Of a stretch of 64,000 bases of DNA, positions 25,463-34,607 are shown in pieces. This DNA comes from Planctomycetota bacterium (GTDB taxonomy: Bacteria > Planctomycetota > Phycisphaerae > UBA1845 > UTPLA1). Position numbers and translations under genes: made by a program. The notes below the pieces were generated by a model, which saw only the letters and a list, made by a program, of their open reading frames with translations, did not search any database and was not told where the DNA came from. Each line of letters begins with the position of its first letter. Positions within the stretch are counted from its first letter, which is position 1. The stretch covers positions 1 to 64,000 of the forward strand of contig QEVG01000015.1 in assembly GCA_003576905.1 (NCBI GenBank), in the 5' to 3' direction.

Positions 25463-27262
25463 GTGGCATCGCCAACTCATACGGGATCGCTGACGACGAC
25501 GCTCGAATCGCAGGGTCGGATCCCGCTGCCGAAGATCGCCTGGCCGATCGGCCGCGAGCGCTTCGCCGCGCTGGCCCGGCGCTGGCGCGCCGCGGGCTTC
25601 TGGCTCTCGCTTTGGAACCGCGACGGCCAGGCCGTGCTCTGGGACGAGGAAGGTCCGCGGCTGTGGAGCACGCTGTGGTCGCGGCGGGGCGCGTTTGCCC
25701 GGTCGCTTTCGGAATACGTGCGCGCCTCCGCCGAGAAGTCTTCTTTGGCGACTCATCTCGGCGAGGCGGTGGCGGTCGAGCCAGGGCCTTGGCACCCGGA
25801 CATCGGATTTCTTGCCATTCCGATTCGCCGGCGAACCCGTATGGTCGGAATGGTCCTGGCGGGCTACACCTGCTCCGATCTGCGGGGCGAAGCATTCGTC
25901 CGGATGTCCGGCGCGTGCGGTCTCGATCATCAGTACCTGGTTGACCTGGGTGCGGATGTTCCGCGCATCGCGCCGGAGTCGATCCCGACCATGCTGGGTC
26001 TGCTGAGCCTGACCGTGGAACAGGCCCGCGATCTCGACGTGGGTAGCGAGGAAGTCGGCGTCCTGACGCAGAATCTCGAGAACACCTACGAAGAACTGAG
26101 CCTGATCTACCGCATCAGCGCCCAGATGGGTCTGCCACAAAAGCCCCAGGAGCTGCTGCTGAAAGTCGGAAACCAGGTGACCGAGGTATCGCGCGCCGCC
26201 ACGATCGCCTTCGTTTTGAGCGAGACGGCGGTCAGCGCGGCGCATGCCCTGCCCGGCGACGCGAATCCCCAGTCGGTCCGGGATCGCGTCGTTTCGGTCG
26301 GGGTGGACGTTGCCGGTCCGATCGATCTCGTCCGCCTGGCCGAACAGCTTCTCTCCGATCCGTCGAAGGCGCCGAGTCATCTGCTGGTGAACAACGCGGC
26401 GCAGCGTCCGGAGTTCGGGTTTGCCCACCCGTGGCTGGAGCATGTCGTCGCGCTGCCCCTTTGGCACAAGCAGCGGCTGCTCGGCGTGATGATGGCCATC
26501 AACTGCCGGGATGGCGGAGACTTCACCTCGGTCGACGTTCAGCTTGTCCGGGCCGTGGCTGACCGCGTCGCCGCCTTTCTCGAGAATCAGCGTCTCTACG
26601 ACGATCTCACGGACCTGCTGATGGGCCTGCTGCACGCGGTCGTCAACAGCGTGGATGCCAAGGATCCCTACACGTACGGCCATTCCGAGCGCGTGGCGTT
26701 TCTCAGCCGTGCCCTGGCGCGGGCGGCGAATCTCTCGCCGACCGAGTGCGAACGCATTTACCTGGCCGGGCTGCTCCACGACGTCGGCAAGATCGGCGTT
26801 CCGGACGCAATTCTCTGCAAACCCGGCAAGCTCACCGTCGAAGAATTCGACACGCTGAAGAAACATCCCGAGATCGGCGTGAAGATTTTGTCGCCGGTTC
26901 GGCAGATGCGGGACCTGCTGCCTGGCGTACTGTATCACCACGAGCGCGTCGACGGCCGCGGATACCCGGAGGGGCTGTCAGGCAATTCAATCCCCATGCT
27001 GGGCCGGATCATCTGCCTGGCGGACTGTTTTGACGCAATGACCACGAATCGTACGTACCGCGCCGCGCTTCCGCTGGCCACGGCGATCTCCGAGGTCCGC
27101 CGGTGCGCGGGGACCCAGTTCGACCCCTCCCTGGCCGAGCTGTTTCTCGGTCTGGACCTCGAACAGCTGTTTCAGGAGGCCCGGGCATGTGAGGGATGCG
27201 ACGCGACCATGTCGCACCTGGGCGCGCTGCACGCCGTGCTTGGCGACCGGGTCACCCACTAG
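25463..27262 (+). CDS. GAF/HD-GYP domain protein, probable c-di-GMP phosphodiesterase
   Basis: 599 residues, GTG start with a perfect AGGAGG 7 bases upstream. Residues 1-190 form a sensor-like region I cannot name; about 200-375 is a GAF domain (YEELSLIYRISAQMG to FLENQRLYDDL). About 405-570 is HD-GYP: HSERVAFLSRALARA, LLHDVGKIGVPD, HHERVDGRGYPEGL, DCFDAMTTNRTYR. HD, metal-binding His and GYP residues are all present, so it should hydrolyse c-di-GMP. The c-di-GMP level commonly controls pilus extension versus retraction; its place within the pilus operon suggests direct local control. Confidence 0.9.
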   Translation: MASPTHTGSLTTTLESQGRIPLPKIAWPIGRERFAALARRWRAAGFWLSLWNRDGQAVLWDEEGPRLWSTLWSRRGAFARSLSEYVRASAEKSSLATHLGEAVAVEPGPWHPDIGFLAIPIRRRTRMVGMVLAGYTCSDLRGEAFVRMSGACGLDHQYLVDLGADVPRIAPESIPTMLGLLSLTVEQARDLDVGSEEVGVLTQNLENTYEELSLIYRISAQMGLPQKPQELLLKVGNQVTEVSRAATIAFVLSETAVSAAHALPGDANPQSVRDRVVSVGVDVAGPIDLVRLAEQLLSDPSKAPSHLLVNNAAQRPEFGFAHPWLEHVVALPLWHKQRLLGVMMAINCRDGGDFTSVDVQLVRAVADRVAAFLENQRLYDDLTDLLMGLLHAVVNSVDAKDPYTYGHSERVAFLSRALARAANLSPTECERIYLAGLLHDVGKIGVPDAILCKPGKLTVEEFDTLKKHPEIGVKILSPVRQMRDLLPGVLYHHERVDGRGYPEGLSGNSIPMLGRIICLADCFDAMTTNRTYRAALPLATAISEVRRCAGTQFDPSLAELFLGLDLEQLFQEARACEGCDATMSHLGALHAVLGDRVTH

Positions 27263-27271
27263 GAGACGGCC

Positions 27272-27607
27272 ATGTCGGTCAAGGTTGAGAAGTACGGAAA
27301 TGTCGCTGTCTTGACACCCAAGGAGGACCTCGCGGGAGACATTGCGGATGTCTTCACGGACAAGGCGAAGCAGGTCAACGCCGAGGGCCGCTTCGAAGTT
27401 GTGATCGACTGTTCGGAGATCGATGCCTTCGACAGCCTTGGGCTGGAGGCCCTACTCGACCTTCAGGCGCGTTGCGAGGAGGACTTCGGGGCGGTCAAGC
27501 TCTGCGGCCTGAGCCCGACGTGCGCGAAGATTCTTGAGATCACGCGGCTCGCGCGGCGCTTTGAGACCTATGCCGACCTCGAGGGCGCGGTGCGGAGCTT
27601 TGCATGA
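27272..27607 (+). CDS. STAS-domain protein (anti-sigma-factor-antagonist type)
   Basis: 111 residues, a single STAS domain. The phosphorylatable Ser lies in IDAFDSLGLEALLDLQ; the DS.GLE motif is as in SpoIIAA/RsbV. No cognate anti-sigma kinase or Rsb phosphatase is in the window. Starts 9 bases after the HD-GYP stop with GGAG upstream. In some myxobacterial and planctomycete loci STAS proteins sit with polarity or motility modules; that role is inferred from context only. Confidence 0.85.
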   Translation: MSVKVEKYGNVAVLTPKEDLAGDIADVFTDKAKQVNAEGRFEVVIDCSEIDAFDSLGLEALLDLQARCEEDFGAVKLCGLSPTCAKILEITRLARRFETYADLEGAVRSFA

Positions 27608-27665
27608 CCGGCCCGACGGAGCGCAGTGCTCCATCGGTCAGCCGGCGGGACGGAGACGTTCGGCC

Positions 27666-29381
27666 ATGACAGCGTCAGTGGCGACCGCCAACAAGAAGCA
27701 ACTGGGGCAGATACTCCTGAGCCGGGGGGTCCTGTCGCAGGAACAGCTTGACCGCGCCATCGAGGAGCAGCAGGCCAGCCGGCACAGCAAGCTCTTGGGC
27801 GAAGTGCTGGTGGAGCTTGGGCTGGCCACCGAGGACCAGGTCGTCGAGGCCCTCGCCGAGGCGTACAACGTTCCCTATGCCAAGCTGACGCCGCGACATG
27901 TCGATCCCAAGGTCATCGACCTCGTTCCTCGTGATTTTCTTGAGAAGCACGGCGTACTGCCACTCTTTCGCGTCAAGGGCGTTCTGACCGTCGCGATGAG
28001 CGAACCGGCCAACGTCTTTCTCATCGAGGAGATCGCCCGGATCACGTCCTGCACCGTGCAGGTGGTGGCTGTATCCGGAGCGGACATCCATGCCATTCTC
28101 GCGCAGTACGTCAAGAGCGCGAACGTATTCGTCATCGACGACATCATCGAGGACGTGTCGGCCGAGACCTTCGAGCTGATCGAGTCCAAGGTGGACGACA
28201 TCACCAATCTCGAGGGCATGGCGGGTGATTCGCCGGTCATCAAGCTGGTGAATTACCTGATCTATTCCGCGGTAAAGGAGGGCGCGAGCGACATTCACAT
28301 CGAGCCGGACGAGACCAGCCTTCGCGTGCGATACCGCGTGGACGGCGTGCTCTACGAGAAGCTCAATCCGCCGGCACAGATGATGGCACCCGTCGTGTCG
28401 CGCATCAAAATCATGGCGGGCCTCGACATCGCTGAGCGGCGGCTGCCGCAGGACGGCGGCATCCACGTCATGATGGAGGGTCGGCCGATCGACCTGCGCG
28501 TGTCGACCCTGCCGAACACGCAGGGCGAAAAGGTCGTAATCCGAATCATCGACAACTCGCGCGTCCTCGTGAATCTTGAGACCCTCGGTTTCTCGATTGA
28601 GATGCTCAAGGGCTTCCGAACGCAGCTCCAGCACCCGCACGGGCTCGTTCTCGTGACGGGACCGACCGGGAGCGGAAAGAGCACGACGCTGTACGCGGCG
28701 CTCGCGGAGATCAACTCGCCGCAGCGCAACGTGTGCACGGTTGAGGACCCGATCGAATACAACCTGCGGAAGATCAACCAGTTTCAGGTGAACGAGAAGA
28801 TCGGACTGAAGTTCGCCACGGTTCTCCGCGCGCTGCTGCGCCAGGACCCGGACGTCATCATGGTCGGCGAGGTCCGAGACGAGGACACGGCGCGCACCGC
28901 CGTGCAGGCCGCCCTCACGGGGCACATGGTGCTCTCGACCCTGCACACAAACGACGCCATTTCCGCAGTGACGCGTTTGCACAACATCGGCGTCGAGAGC
29001 TACCTCATCAGCGCCGCGCTGGACGCGGTGCTTGCCCAGCGGCTGGTCCGCAAGATATGCCCGCACTGCAAGGAGCCGGTCGAGCCGACCCCGGCGATCC
29101 GGCATGCGCTTCAGCGGGCCGGCCTGGAGGCCGCGGAGCTGATGGCCGGCCAGGGTTGCGCCAAATGTCATGGCACCGGCTACAGCGGGCGCATCGGCAT
29201 CTACGAGCTGTTCGTCCCGGATGACGAATTCCGGCAGGCGATTACGGATGGCGCGACGCTTCAGGATCTGCGCCGCCTGTCGGCTGAAAGGAAGATTCCC
29301 ACGCTTTATGACGACGGCATGGCCAAGGCCAAGGCGGGCATAACCACCGTCGAGGAGGTGTTCCGTGTTTGCGCCGCATGA
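27666..29381 (+). CDS. pilB: Pilus extension / secretion ATPase (PilB/GspE)
   Basis: 571 residues from the ATG at 27666; a longer frame exists but the conserved N-terminus KQLGQILLSRGVLSQEQLDR begins here. Two MshEN-like halves (residues about 1-150, a fold that can bind c-di-GMP) precede the ATPase. Walker A GPTGSGKST at about 332-340, Asp box TVEDPIEYNL, His box LSTLHTNDAISAVTRL, and a four-Cys zinc site (CPHC and CAKC). The MshEN region together with the HD-GYP gene upstream suggests c-di-GMP-gated polymerisation (inference). Confidence 0.93.
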   Translation: MTASVATANKKQLGQILLSRGVLSQEQLDRAIEEQQASRHSKLLGEVLVELGLATEDQVVEALAEAYNVPYAKLTPRHVDPKVIDLVPRDFLEKHGVLPLFRVKGVLTVAMSEPANVFLIEEIARITSCTVQVVAVSGADIHAILAQYVKSANVFVIDDIIEDVSAETFELIESKVDDITNLEGMAGDSPVIKLVNYLIYSAVKEGASDIHIEPDETSLRVRYRVDGVLYEKLNPPAQMMAPVVSRIKIMAGLDIAERRLPQDGGIHVMMEGRPIDLRVSTLPNTQGEKVVIRIIDNSRVLVNLETLGFSIEMLKGFRTQLQHPHGLVLVTGPTGSGKSTTLYAALAEINSPQRNVCTVEDPIEYNLRKINQFQVNEKIGLKFATVLRALLRQDPDVIMVGEVRDEDTARTAVQAALTGHMVLSTLHTNDAISAVTRLHNIGVESYLISAALDAVLAQRLVRKICPHCKEPVEPTPAIRHALQRAGLEAAELMAGQGCAKCHGTGYSGRIGIYELFVPDDEFRQAITDGATLQDLRRLSAERKIPTLYDDGMAKAKAGITTVEEVFRVCAA

Positions 29382-30618
29382 GCATGCACATTTTCCGGCA
29401 AGCGGGTCCCACGCGGGGGCGGACGTCGCGCCGGCGGCGATTATTCATACGCATATCGGCCCGGCGGACGGCACGCTGGTGTCCGGTCTGCTTAAGAAGT
29501 CGGCGGCCGAGAAGGCCAGCGACCTGCTTCTTGTGGCCGGCTCGCCGCCGACGTATTTCGCCGGCGGCCGTTGGCGGTCGCTCGGTGAGGCGCCCATGGA
29601 CCGGGACGTCCTGCGGCAGAGCCTGGTGAGCCTGCTCAGTGAGGAACAGAAGGTCCGTCTCGACGAACACCGCGATCTGGATTTCGCGCTGGATATTGCG
29701 GAGTGCGGCCGCTTTCGCGTGAACCTGCACTTTCAGCGGGGGACGCTTGCGGCGGCGTTTCGGGCCATTCCCACGAACATTCCGAGCTTCGAGTCGCTCA
29801 ACCTGCCGCCGCAGGTGCTTTCCTTCGCGGACTTTCCGAACGGGCTCGTGCTCGTCACAGGCGGGACAGGGCAGGGCAAGAGCACGACCATGGCGACGAT
29901 GATCGACCACATCAACCGCACGCGGGCGGCGCACATCATCACGATTGAGGACCCGGTCGAGTTTGCCCTGACGAGCCGAAAGAGCCTGATCGAGCAGCGC
30001 GAAATCGGCGAGGACAGCCCGTCGTTCGCGTCTGCGCTGCGCCACGTGCTGCGCCAGCGGCCGGACGTGATCGTGGTCGGCGAGTTGCGCGACCTGGAGA
30101 CGATTTCCACGGCGATCACGGCGGCCGAGACGGGACACCTGGTCATCGGCAGCCTTCATACTTCCAGCGCGGCGCAGACGCTGGCCCGCGTGATCGATGT
30201 CTTCCCGCCGGTGCAGCAGCCACAGATACGCGTGCAGCTTGCGGCATCGCTCCGAGCAATCGTCTGCCAGACGCTGGTGCGCGATGCCGCGAACGAGACA
30301 CTTACGCCCGCGACGGAAATCCTGGTCGCGACGTCGGCGGTGCGCCGCGCCCTGCGGGAGAACGAGACGCACCTGATCTACTCGATGATTGAGACGGGCC
30401 GCAACCTCGGCATGCACACGCTGGAACAGTCCTTGGCGGAACTGGTCCGCGCCGGGCGGATCGACACCGACGAGGCCCTGGCGGCGACGACCGATCGTCC
30501 GCGCCTTGCCCGGCTGCTCGGCGTACAGGATCGCATCGACGACTCCCTGACGTCGGCACTTATTCGCGGGGGCGATACGCCGGTCGATATTCCGTGGGCC
30601 GATTCGCCGCGGAAGTAA
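29365..30618 (+). CDS. pilT: Pilus retraction ATPase (PilT-like)
   Basis: 417 residues, GTG start at 29365 inside the pilB reading frame (17-base overlap) with GAGGAGG upstream. Walker A reads GGTGQGKST at about 166-174 (Gln-Gly instead of Ser-Gly), then ITIEDPVEFAL, VIVVGELRDLETISTA (Walker B) and GSLHTSSAAQTLARVIDVFP. N-terminal extension of about 40 residues, His/Ala-rich. It would power pilus disassembly, marking this locus as a retractile type IV pilus rather than a pure type II secretion system. Confidence 0.9.
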   Translation: MFAPHEHAHFPASGSHAGADVAPAAIIHTHIGPADGTLVSGLLKKSAAEKASDLLLVAGSPPTYFAGGRWRSLGEAPMDRDVLRQSLVSLLSEEQKVRLDEHRDLDFALDIAECGRFRVNLHFQRGTLAAAFRAIPTNIPSFESLNLPPQVLSFADFPNGLVLVTGGTGQGKSTTMATMIDHINRTRAAHIITIEDPVEFALTSRKSLIEQREIGEDSPSFASALRHVLRQRPDVIVVGELRDLETISTAITAAETGHLVIGSLHTSSAAQTLARVIDVFPPVQQPQIRVQLAASLRAIVCQTLVRDAANETLTPATEILVATSAVRRALRENETHLIYSMIETGRNLGMHTLEQSLAELVRAGRIDTDEALAATTDRPRLARLLGVQDRIDDSLTSALIRGGDTPVDIPWADSPRK

Positions 30619-30677
30619 AGGTCGCGTTCAGCCGTGCGGATGCTCGATGACCCGCGCCGGATTCGAAAGGGTATGTC

Positions 30678-31925
30678 ATGGCCGCGTTTACGTATGTCGC
30701 GCGCGATCACTCGGGTAAGCTCGTCGAGGGCGACGTCACCGCCGCCTCGCCGGCCGACGCCGCGCGAATGATCCGTAATGAAGGGCGGTTCGTGGTCAGG
30801 ATCGCGCCGAAGGGCCGCGCGGGCGCGAAGGCCGCCGCAAAGTCCCCGGCCGGGCCGGCGGCAGCGAAGGCATCACCGGGCACAAGCAAGAAGTACCGCT
30901 CCGACGATGTCATTTTCTTCACCAACCAGCTTGCCGTCATGATTGAGACGGGCGTTTCGATGTCTGAGGCACTGGAGGCCTGCCGGCACGATGGGAACTC
31001 GCCGAGATTCGCCGAGGCTCTTGATGACATTATTCAGCGGGTAGAGGGCGGTTCGGAGTTTTCGGCCGCCCTTGCCGAGCATCCCAAGGTCTTTCCCGTG
31101 CTTTATGTCAGCCTGATCCGGGCGTCCGAAGCCTCGGGCATGATGGCGCCGATCCTCCGTCGTCTGGCCGAGCATCTGACCGCCCAGCGCGACATGAAGA
31201 AGAAGATCAAGGGCGCGGTGACCTATCCCATCGTGATGTTTGTCTTCGCAATCGGCGTGACCATCTTCCTGCTCACGTTCGTGCTGCCGAAGTTCACAGC
31301 CATCTACGCCGGTCGCGAGGACAAGCTGCCCGTGGCGACGCGCACGCTGCTGGGCTTCACCGATCTCCTCATGGCGTACGGGCTCTATGTGCTGGGCGTG
31401 CTGCTTGCCGGATTGGGGGGGCTTTTCTATTACCTGCGCACGCCGCAGGGACGCTTGGTGTTTGAAAACATCAAGCTGAAGACTCCGCTTCTGGGCCGGA
31501 TGTATCACAAGGCGTACCTGGCCCGCAGTCTGCGCACGCTCGGGACGATGATTCAGTCCGGCGTCTCCATGCTCGACAGCGTGCGGCTTACCTCCGGAGT
31601 CTGCGGAAGTCGGCAGTATGAGGCGATGTGGACACAGGTGGGGGAGCGCCTGGAAACGGGAAAGCAGTTATCCGAGGCCCTGTCCGACTATCCCTGCGTG
31701 CCGCGTGCGGTAAACAAGATGCTCTCAGCCGGAGAACGAAGCGGCCAGCTTGGTCCGGTCATGGAGCGGGTGGCGATCTTCTGCGAGACGGAATTGAACA
31801 CGGCGATCAAAACGCTGACGAGCCTCATCGAGCCCGCGATCGTGATGTTTCTCGGCGTGGTGGTGGGTGGCCTGGTGCTGGCCCTCCTGCTGCCGATCTT
31901 CACGATCTCGAAAGCGATGCATTAG
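30678..31925 (+). CDS. pilC: Inner-membrane platform protein (PilC/GspF)
   Basis: 415 residues. Begins MAAFTYVARDHSGKLVEGDV, the GspF N-terminal motif. An Ala/Lys/Pro-rich linker at about 40-75 is followed by the two repeated cytoplasmic GspF domains (FFTNQLAVMIETGVSMSEAL; LARSLRTLGTMIQSGVSMLD) and three membrane helices. It holds PilB/PilT and feeds pilins. Last gene of the plus-strand locus; no prepilin peptidase (PilD) gene is present in the window. Confidence 0.94.
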   Translation: MAAFTYVARDHSGKLVEGDVTAASPADAARMIRNEGRFVVRIAPKGRAGAKAAAKSPAGPAAAKASPGTSKKYRSDDVIFFTNQLAVMIETGVSMSEALEACRHDGNSPRFAEALDDIIQRVEGGSEFSAALAEHPKVFPVLYVSLIRASEASGMMAPILRRLAEHLTAQRDMKKKIKGAVTYPIVMFVFAIGVTIFLLTFVLPKFTAIYAGREDKLPVATRTLLGFTDLLMAYGLYVLGVLLAGLGGLFYYLRTPQGRLVFENIKLKTPLLGRMYHKAYLARSLRTLGTMIQSGVSMLDSVRLTSGVCGSRQYEAMWTQVGERLETGKQLSEALSDYPCVPRAVNKMLSAGERSGQLGPVMERVAIFCETELNTAIKTLTSLIEPAIVMFLGVVVGGLVLALLLPIFTISKAMH

Positions 31926-31970
31926 CACGGGTCTAATCGGCCGCGTCGCTTCGGCCGGACAATCCGCCGG

Positions 31971-34517
31971 CTACTGAAACATTGCCTCGACGAAGGCTGC
32001 GACGTCACCTTCCAGTGTGCCGGTTTCGAAGTCGGCGCACACGGGCTCCTCGTCGAGCGACACGCTCAGCTCGTCCATGCCCAGTTTCGCGCGCACAAAC
32101 CCGGCGATGTCCAGCCCGTCGACGATGCCGTCTTTGTTGACGTCTCCGAGCAGCAGACATGCCCGGGCGTCGATCGTGTAGATTCCGCGGCCGTGCGTCG
32201 CGGCGAGAAGCGTCTCCGACCCGTGCATGAAGACGAGCTCATCGACGCTGACGGCGGAGGGTCCGGTGTGGGTCGTGGTCCAGGCGACATCGGCTCCGCC
32301 GGCCGCACGGGCGTTTTCCGTGGCAAAGATGCCGACCTCGGTGCCCACGTACAGCCAGGCCGGCTTTTTCGGATGACGGGCGATCCCGCGGATGGGGGCG
32401 CTCGGCAGGCCGGTCGCCCCGGCGCCGGTCACATCCTGCCACGTCGCGCCGCCGTCGGTGGTTCGCCAGAGGTTGTTTCCGGCGAAGCCCCCGAGCGCGA
32501 CATAAACGACGTTCGCGTCGTCGCGATCGATCACGATCCGGGTGACGTAGCGATTGGGCAGAGGGTTCGCCGAGCCGTTGTCGTCGACGGCAATCCAGGA
32601 AGGCGAGACGGCGAGCCCGTTCTCGGTGCGATGAATCTCGCCGTTGTTCTGGGCGATCCAGATGACGTCGGAGTTGCCCTCGGCGACGGCGATGGCGCTG
32701 ATGTAGTCGGTACCGGTTGGGCGAATCTGCTGCCAGGTGAGCAATACGACGCCGGCGCGGGCATTGGGGCAGCGCCAGAGCCGCGCGCCGCCGGCCAGCA
32801 TGCGCTGCGGGTTATTCGGATCGAGAATGAACGGCGCGATGAAGTTGGCGCTCACGCCGGCGTCGGCGAGCCCGTTCGTGATGTACGAGGCCGACGCTCC
32901 GCCGTTGGAAGAGCGGTGGATGTTGAGTGTGATGTATTCGCCATAGGTGTAATTCGGGTTGAGCCAGTCAATGGCGCAGAAACCGCCGTCGCCGCCGAAG
33001 GTGAGGTTGGCCGTGTCCGATCCGGCCACCAGGCGGAGCGTTCCGTTGTCTTGTGTCCCGCCGATGATCTTGCCGGTTGGGCCGTCACCGGCCGCTCCGT
33101 AGAACTGCGTCGTGCGGTACTCGGTGTCAAGGTTTTGCCACCCGCCTGACGTGGATGCCGCGTAGATGTCGTCCGTCTTCCAGACGCCTCCGTCGGTGCA
33201 GACATAGACGCGCCGATTGCCGGACCCGTCGAAGCCGGGGTCGCCGACGATCGCGTGAAGATCGACGTGCGGCTGAACGGTCATGATGTAGCCGTCGGAA
33301 ATCTGGGTGAATGTCTGCCCGCCGTCGAGGGATCGGACGAAGTTGTATCCTCCGGTCACGAGCAGGTCGGGGTTGGTCGGATCGACCCACAACGGGTTTG
33401 CGTACCAGCTCACGCCGGTGTGAAAACTCCCGGCTGTCTGAATCGCGTAGCTCTGTCCGCCGTCGATGGATTTCCAGATCTTGCCGTCACCCGCATTGGA
33501 GGCGTACACGATGTTCGGGCTGCTCGGGGCGTAGGCCAGCTCGAGCCGCGCGCCGAATCCCTGGACGCCGGAGAGTCCGGTGGACACGGTCCAGCTGAAT
33601 CCGCTGCTTTGCGAGTACACGGCGCGGTGGACCCAATCGCCGACACCGCCGTCCCAGTCCAGAACGTGGGCCACGGCCCTGGTTCCGTCGGTCGGGTCGA
33701 AGGCCACGTAGAAAGAGCCCTGTGCGGGCCGTCTCTGGAGCCAGCTTCCTCCACCGTTCGTCGAGCGATAGATGCCGCCGTACCGGCGTGCCGCAAGAAT
33801 GAGGTTCGAGTCGACCGGCGACACCGCGATCCGGCAAACGTTGTCCCACGATGCCGTCGACGAAAGCTGCGTCCAGGTGTAACCGTTGTCGACGGACTTG
33901 AAGATTCCATCCCCCTCAATGGCGTCGCCGTTGAAGAATCCCTCGCCCGTACCTGCATAGATGGTTGTCGGTACCTGTGGATCGCGCGTCAGGCAGCAGA
34001 TGGCGAGGTTCTTCATGTCGTCGGCCGCGGGGGTCCAGGTGGCGCCGCCGTCGGTGGAGCGCCAGATGCCGCCGCTGACCGCCCCGGCAAGGAGATGATT
34101 CGGGTCGTTGGGGTCGATGAGGATGGACCGGGAACGCCCGCCGACGTTGCGCGGCCCGCGTTCAATCCACTCGGCCGGGTCGAGGCCGGCGAAGCGGGTC
34201 GCTCCGCGCTGCGCGACCTGGCCGAGGATCTCGAGCCGCTGCGCCATCGCAGCACGCAGAGAGCCGGGCTTGATCTCGCCGTTCTCGTCGGCCCAGGTCT
34301 TTCGGCGCCAGCGGCGTGCCTCATCCGGGTTTACCGCTCGGGGCAGCGCGACGGGCTTGTTTCGAACCGCGGCGTCCAGCGAGGATGTCTCTCCATGTGG
34401 ACGGATGTCGGAGCGCGAAAGGCCCGCCGGGTGAGCCAGCCAGACGACACTCCAACCCATCGCCACCAGGGCCACGGCCGAAAGGAGACGATTCAAGGGA
34501 AACTCCCACCCCGCCAT
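31971..34517 (-). CDS. Secreted beta-propeller protein with dockerin-type C-terminus
   Basis: 848 residues. N-terminal signal or membrane anchor (residues about 9-30). From about 110 to 760 there are repeated propeller blades with the BNR/sortilin pattern: GGIWRSTDGGATWTP, GIFKSVDNGYTWTQL, GIYRSTNGGGSW, LWRTTDGGATWQDV. The C-terminus has LLGDVNKDGIVDGLDIAGFV, a Ca2+-binding dockerin repeat, and a degenerate second one (CADFETGTLEGDVAAFVEAM). In planctomycetes such tails are common on secreted proteins and their partners are largely unknown. Function of the propeller (binding or glycosidase-like) is not determined; no sialidase catalytic set was recognised. Confidence 0.8.
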   Translation of the reverse strand: MAGWEFPLNRLLSAVALVAMGWSVVWLAHPAGLSRSDIRPHGETSSLDAAVRNKPVALPRAVNPDEARRWRRKTWADENGEIKPGSLRAAMAQRLEILGQVAQRGATRFAGLDPAEWIERGPRNVGGRSRSILIDPNDPNHLLAGAVSGGIWRSTDGGATWTPAADDMKNLAICCLTRDPQVPTTIYAGTGEGFFNGDAIEGDGIFKSVDNGYTWTQLSSTASWDNVCRIAVSPVDSNLILAARRYGGIYRSTNGGGSWLQRRPAQGSFYVAFDPTDGTRAVAHVLDWDGGVGDWVHRAVYSQSSGFSWTVSTGLSGVQGFGARLELAYAPSSPNIVYASNAGDGKIWKSIDGGQSYAIQTAGSFHTGVSWYANPLWVDPTNPDLLVTGGYNFVRSLDGGQTFTQISDGYIMTVQPHVDLHAIVGDPGFDGSGNRRVYVCTDGGVWKTDDIYAASTSGGWQNLDTEYRTTQFYGAAGDGPTGKIIGGTQDNGTLRLVAGSDTANLTFGGDGGFCAIDWLNPNYTYGEYITLNIHRSSNGGASASYITNGLADAGVSANFIAPFILDPNNPQRMLAGGARLWRCPNARAGVVLLTWQQIRPTGTDYISAIAVAEGNSDVIWIAQNNGEIHRTENGLAVSPSWIAVDDNGSANPLPNRYVTRIVIDRDDANVVYVALGGFAGNNLWRTTDGGATWQDVTGAGATGLPSAPIRGIARHPKKPAWLYVGTEVGIFATENARAAGGADVAWTTTHTGPSAVSVDELVFMHGSETLLAATHGRGIYTIDARACLLLGDVNKDGIVDGLDIAGFVRAKLGMDELSVSLDEEPVCADFETGTLEGDVAAFVEAMFQ

Positions 34518-34543
34518 CGCGCGGAAAAAAAGGCTCTCGCGAT

Positions 34544-34552
34544 ATTATATCA
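34544..34552 (-). promoter_or_regulatory. Extended -10 promoter for the propeller gene
   Basis: On the minus strand TGATATAAT (TG-n-TATAAT) is a perfect extended -10, giving a start about 20 bases before the ATG at 34517. No strong -35 is present, as expected for this promoter class. Confidence 0.6.
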
Positions 34553-34607
34553 GATCGATGCCTCGGAGTGTCTTCGGTCGCACCAACGCGAAGGCCCGCG
34601 AACGCCG

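Noticed and set aside
27272-27607. Reading the STAS protein as evidence of a complete stressosome or partner-switch operon
   Set aside because: No anti-sigma kinase, RsbR-type or PP2C phosphatase gene is present in the neighbourhood.
12021-31925. Calling the locus a pure type II secretion system
   Set aside because: A PilT-like retraction ATPase, PilM and PilN/PilO are present, which point to a type IV pilus; the GspG/H/I/J/K-like pilins make it a hybrid, so I describe it as such.
31930-31955. CGGCCG-N8-CGGCCG between pilC and the propeller gene as a bidirectional terminator
   Set aside because: The stem is short and self-complementary, and no T-run follows on either strand.
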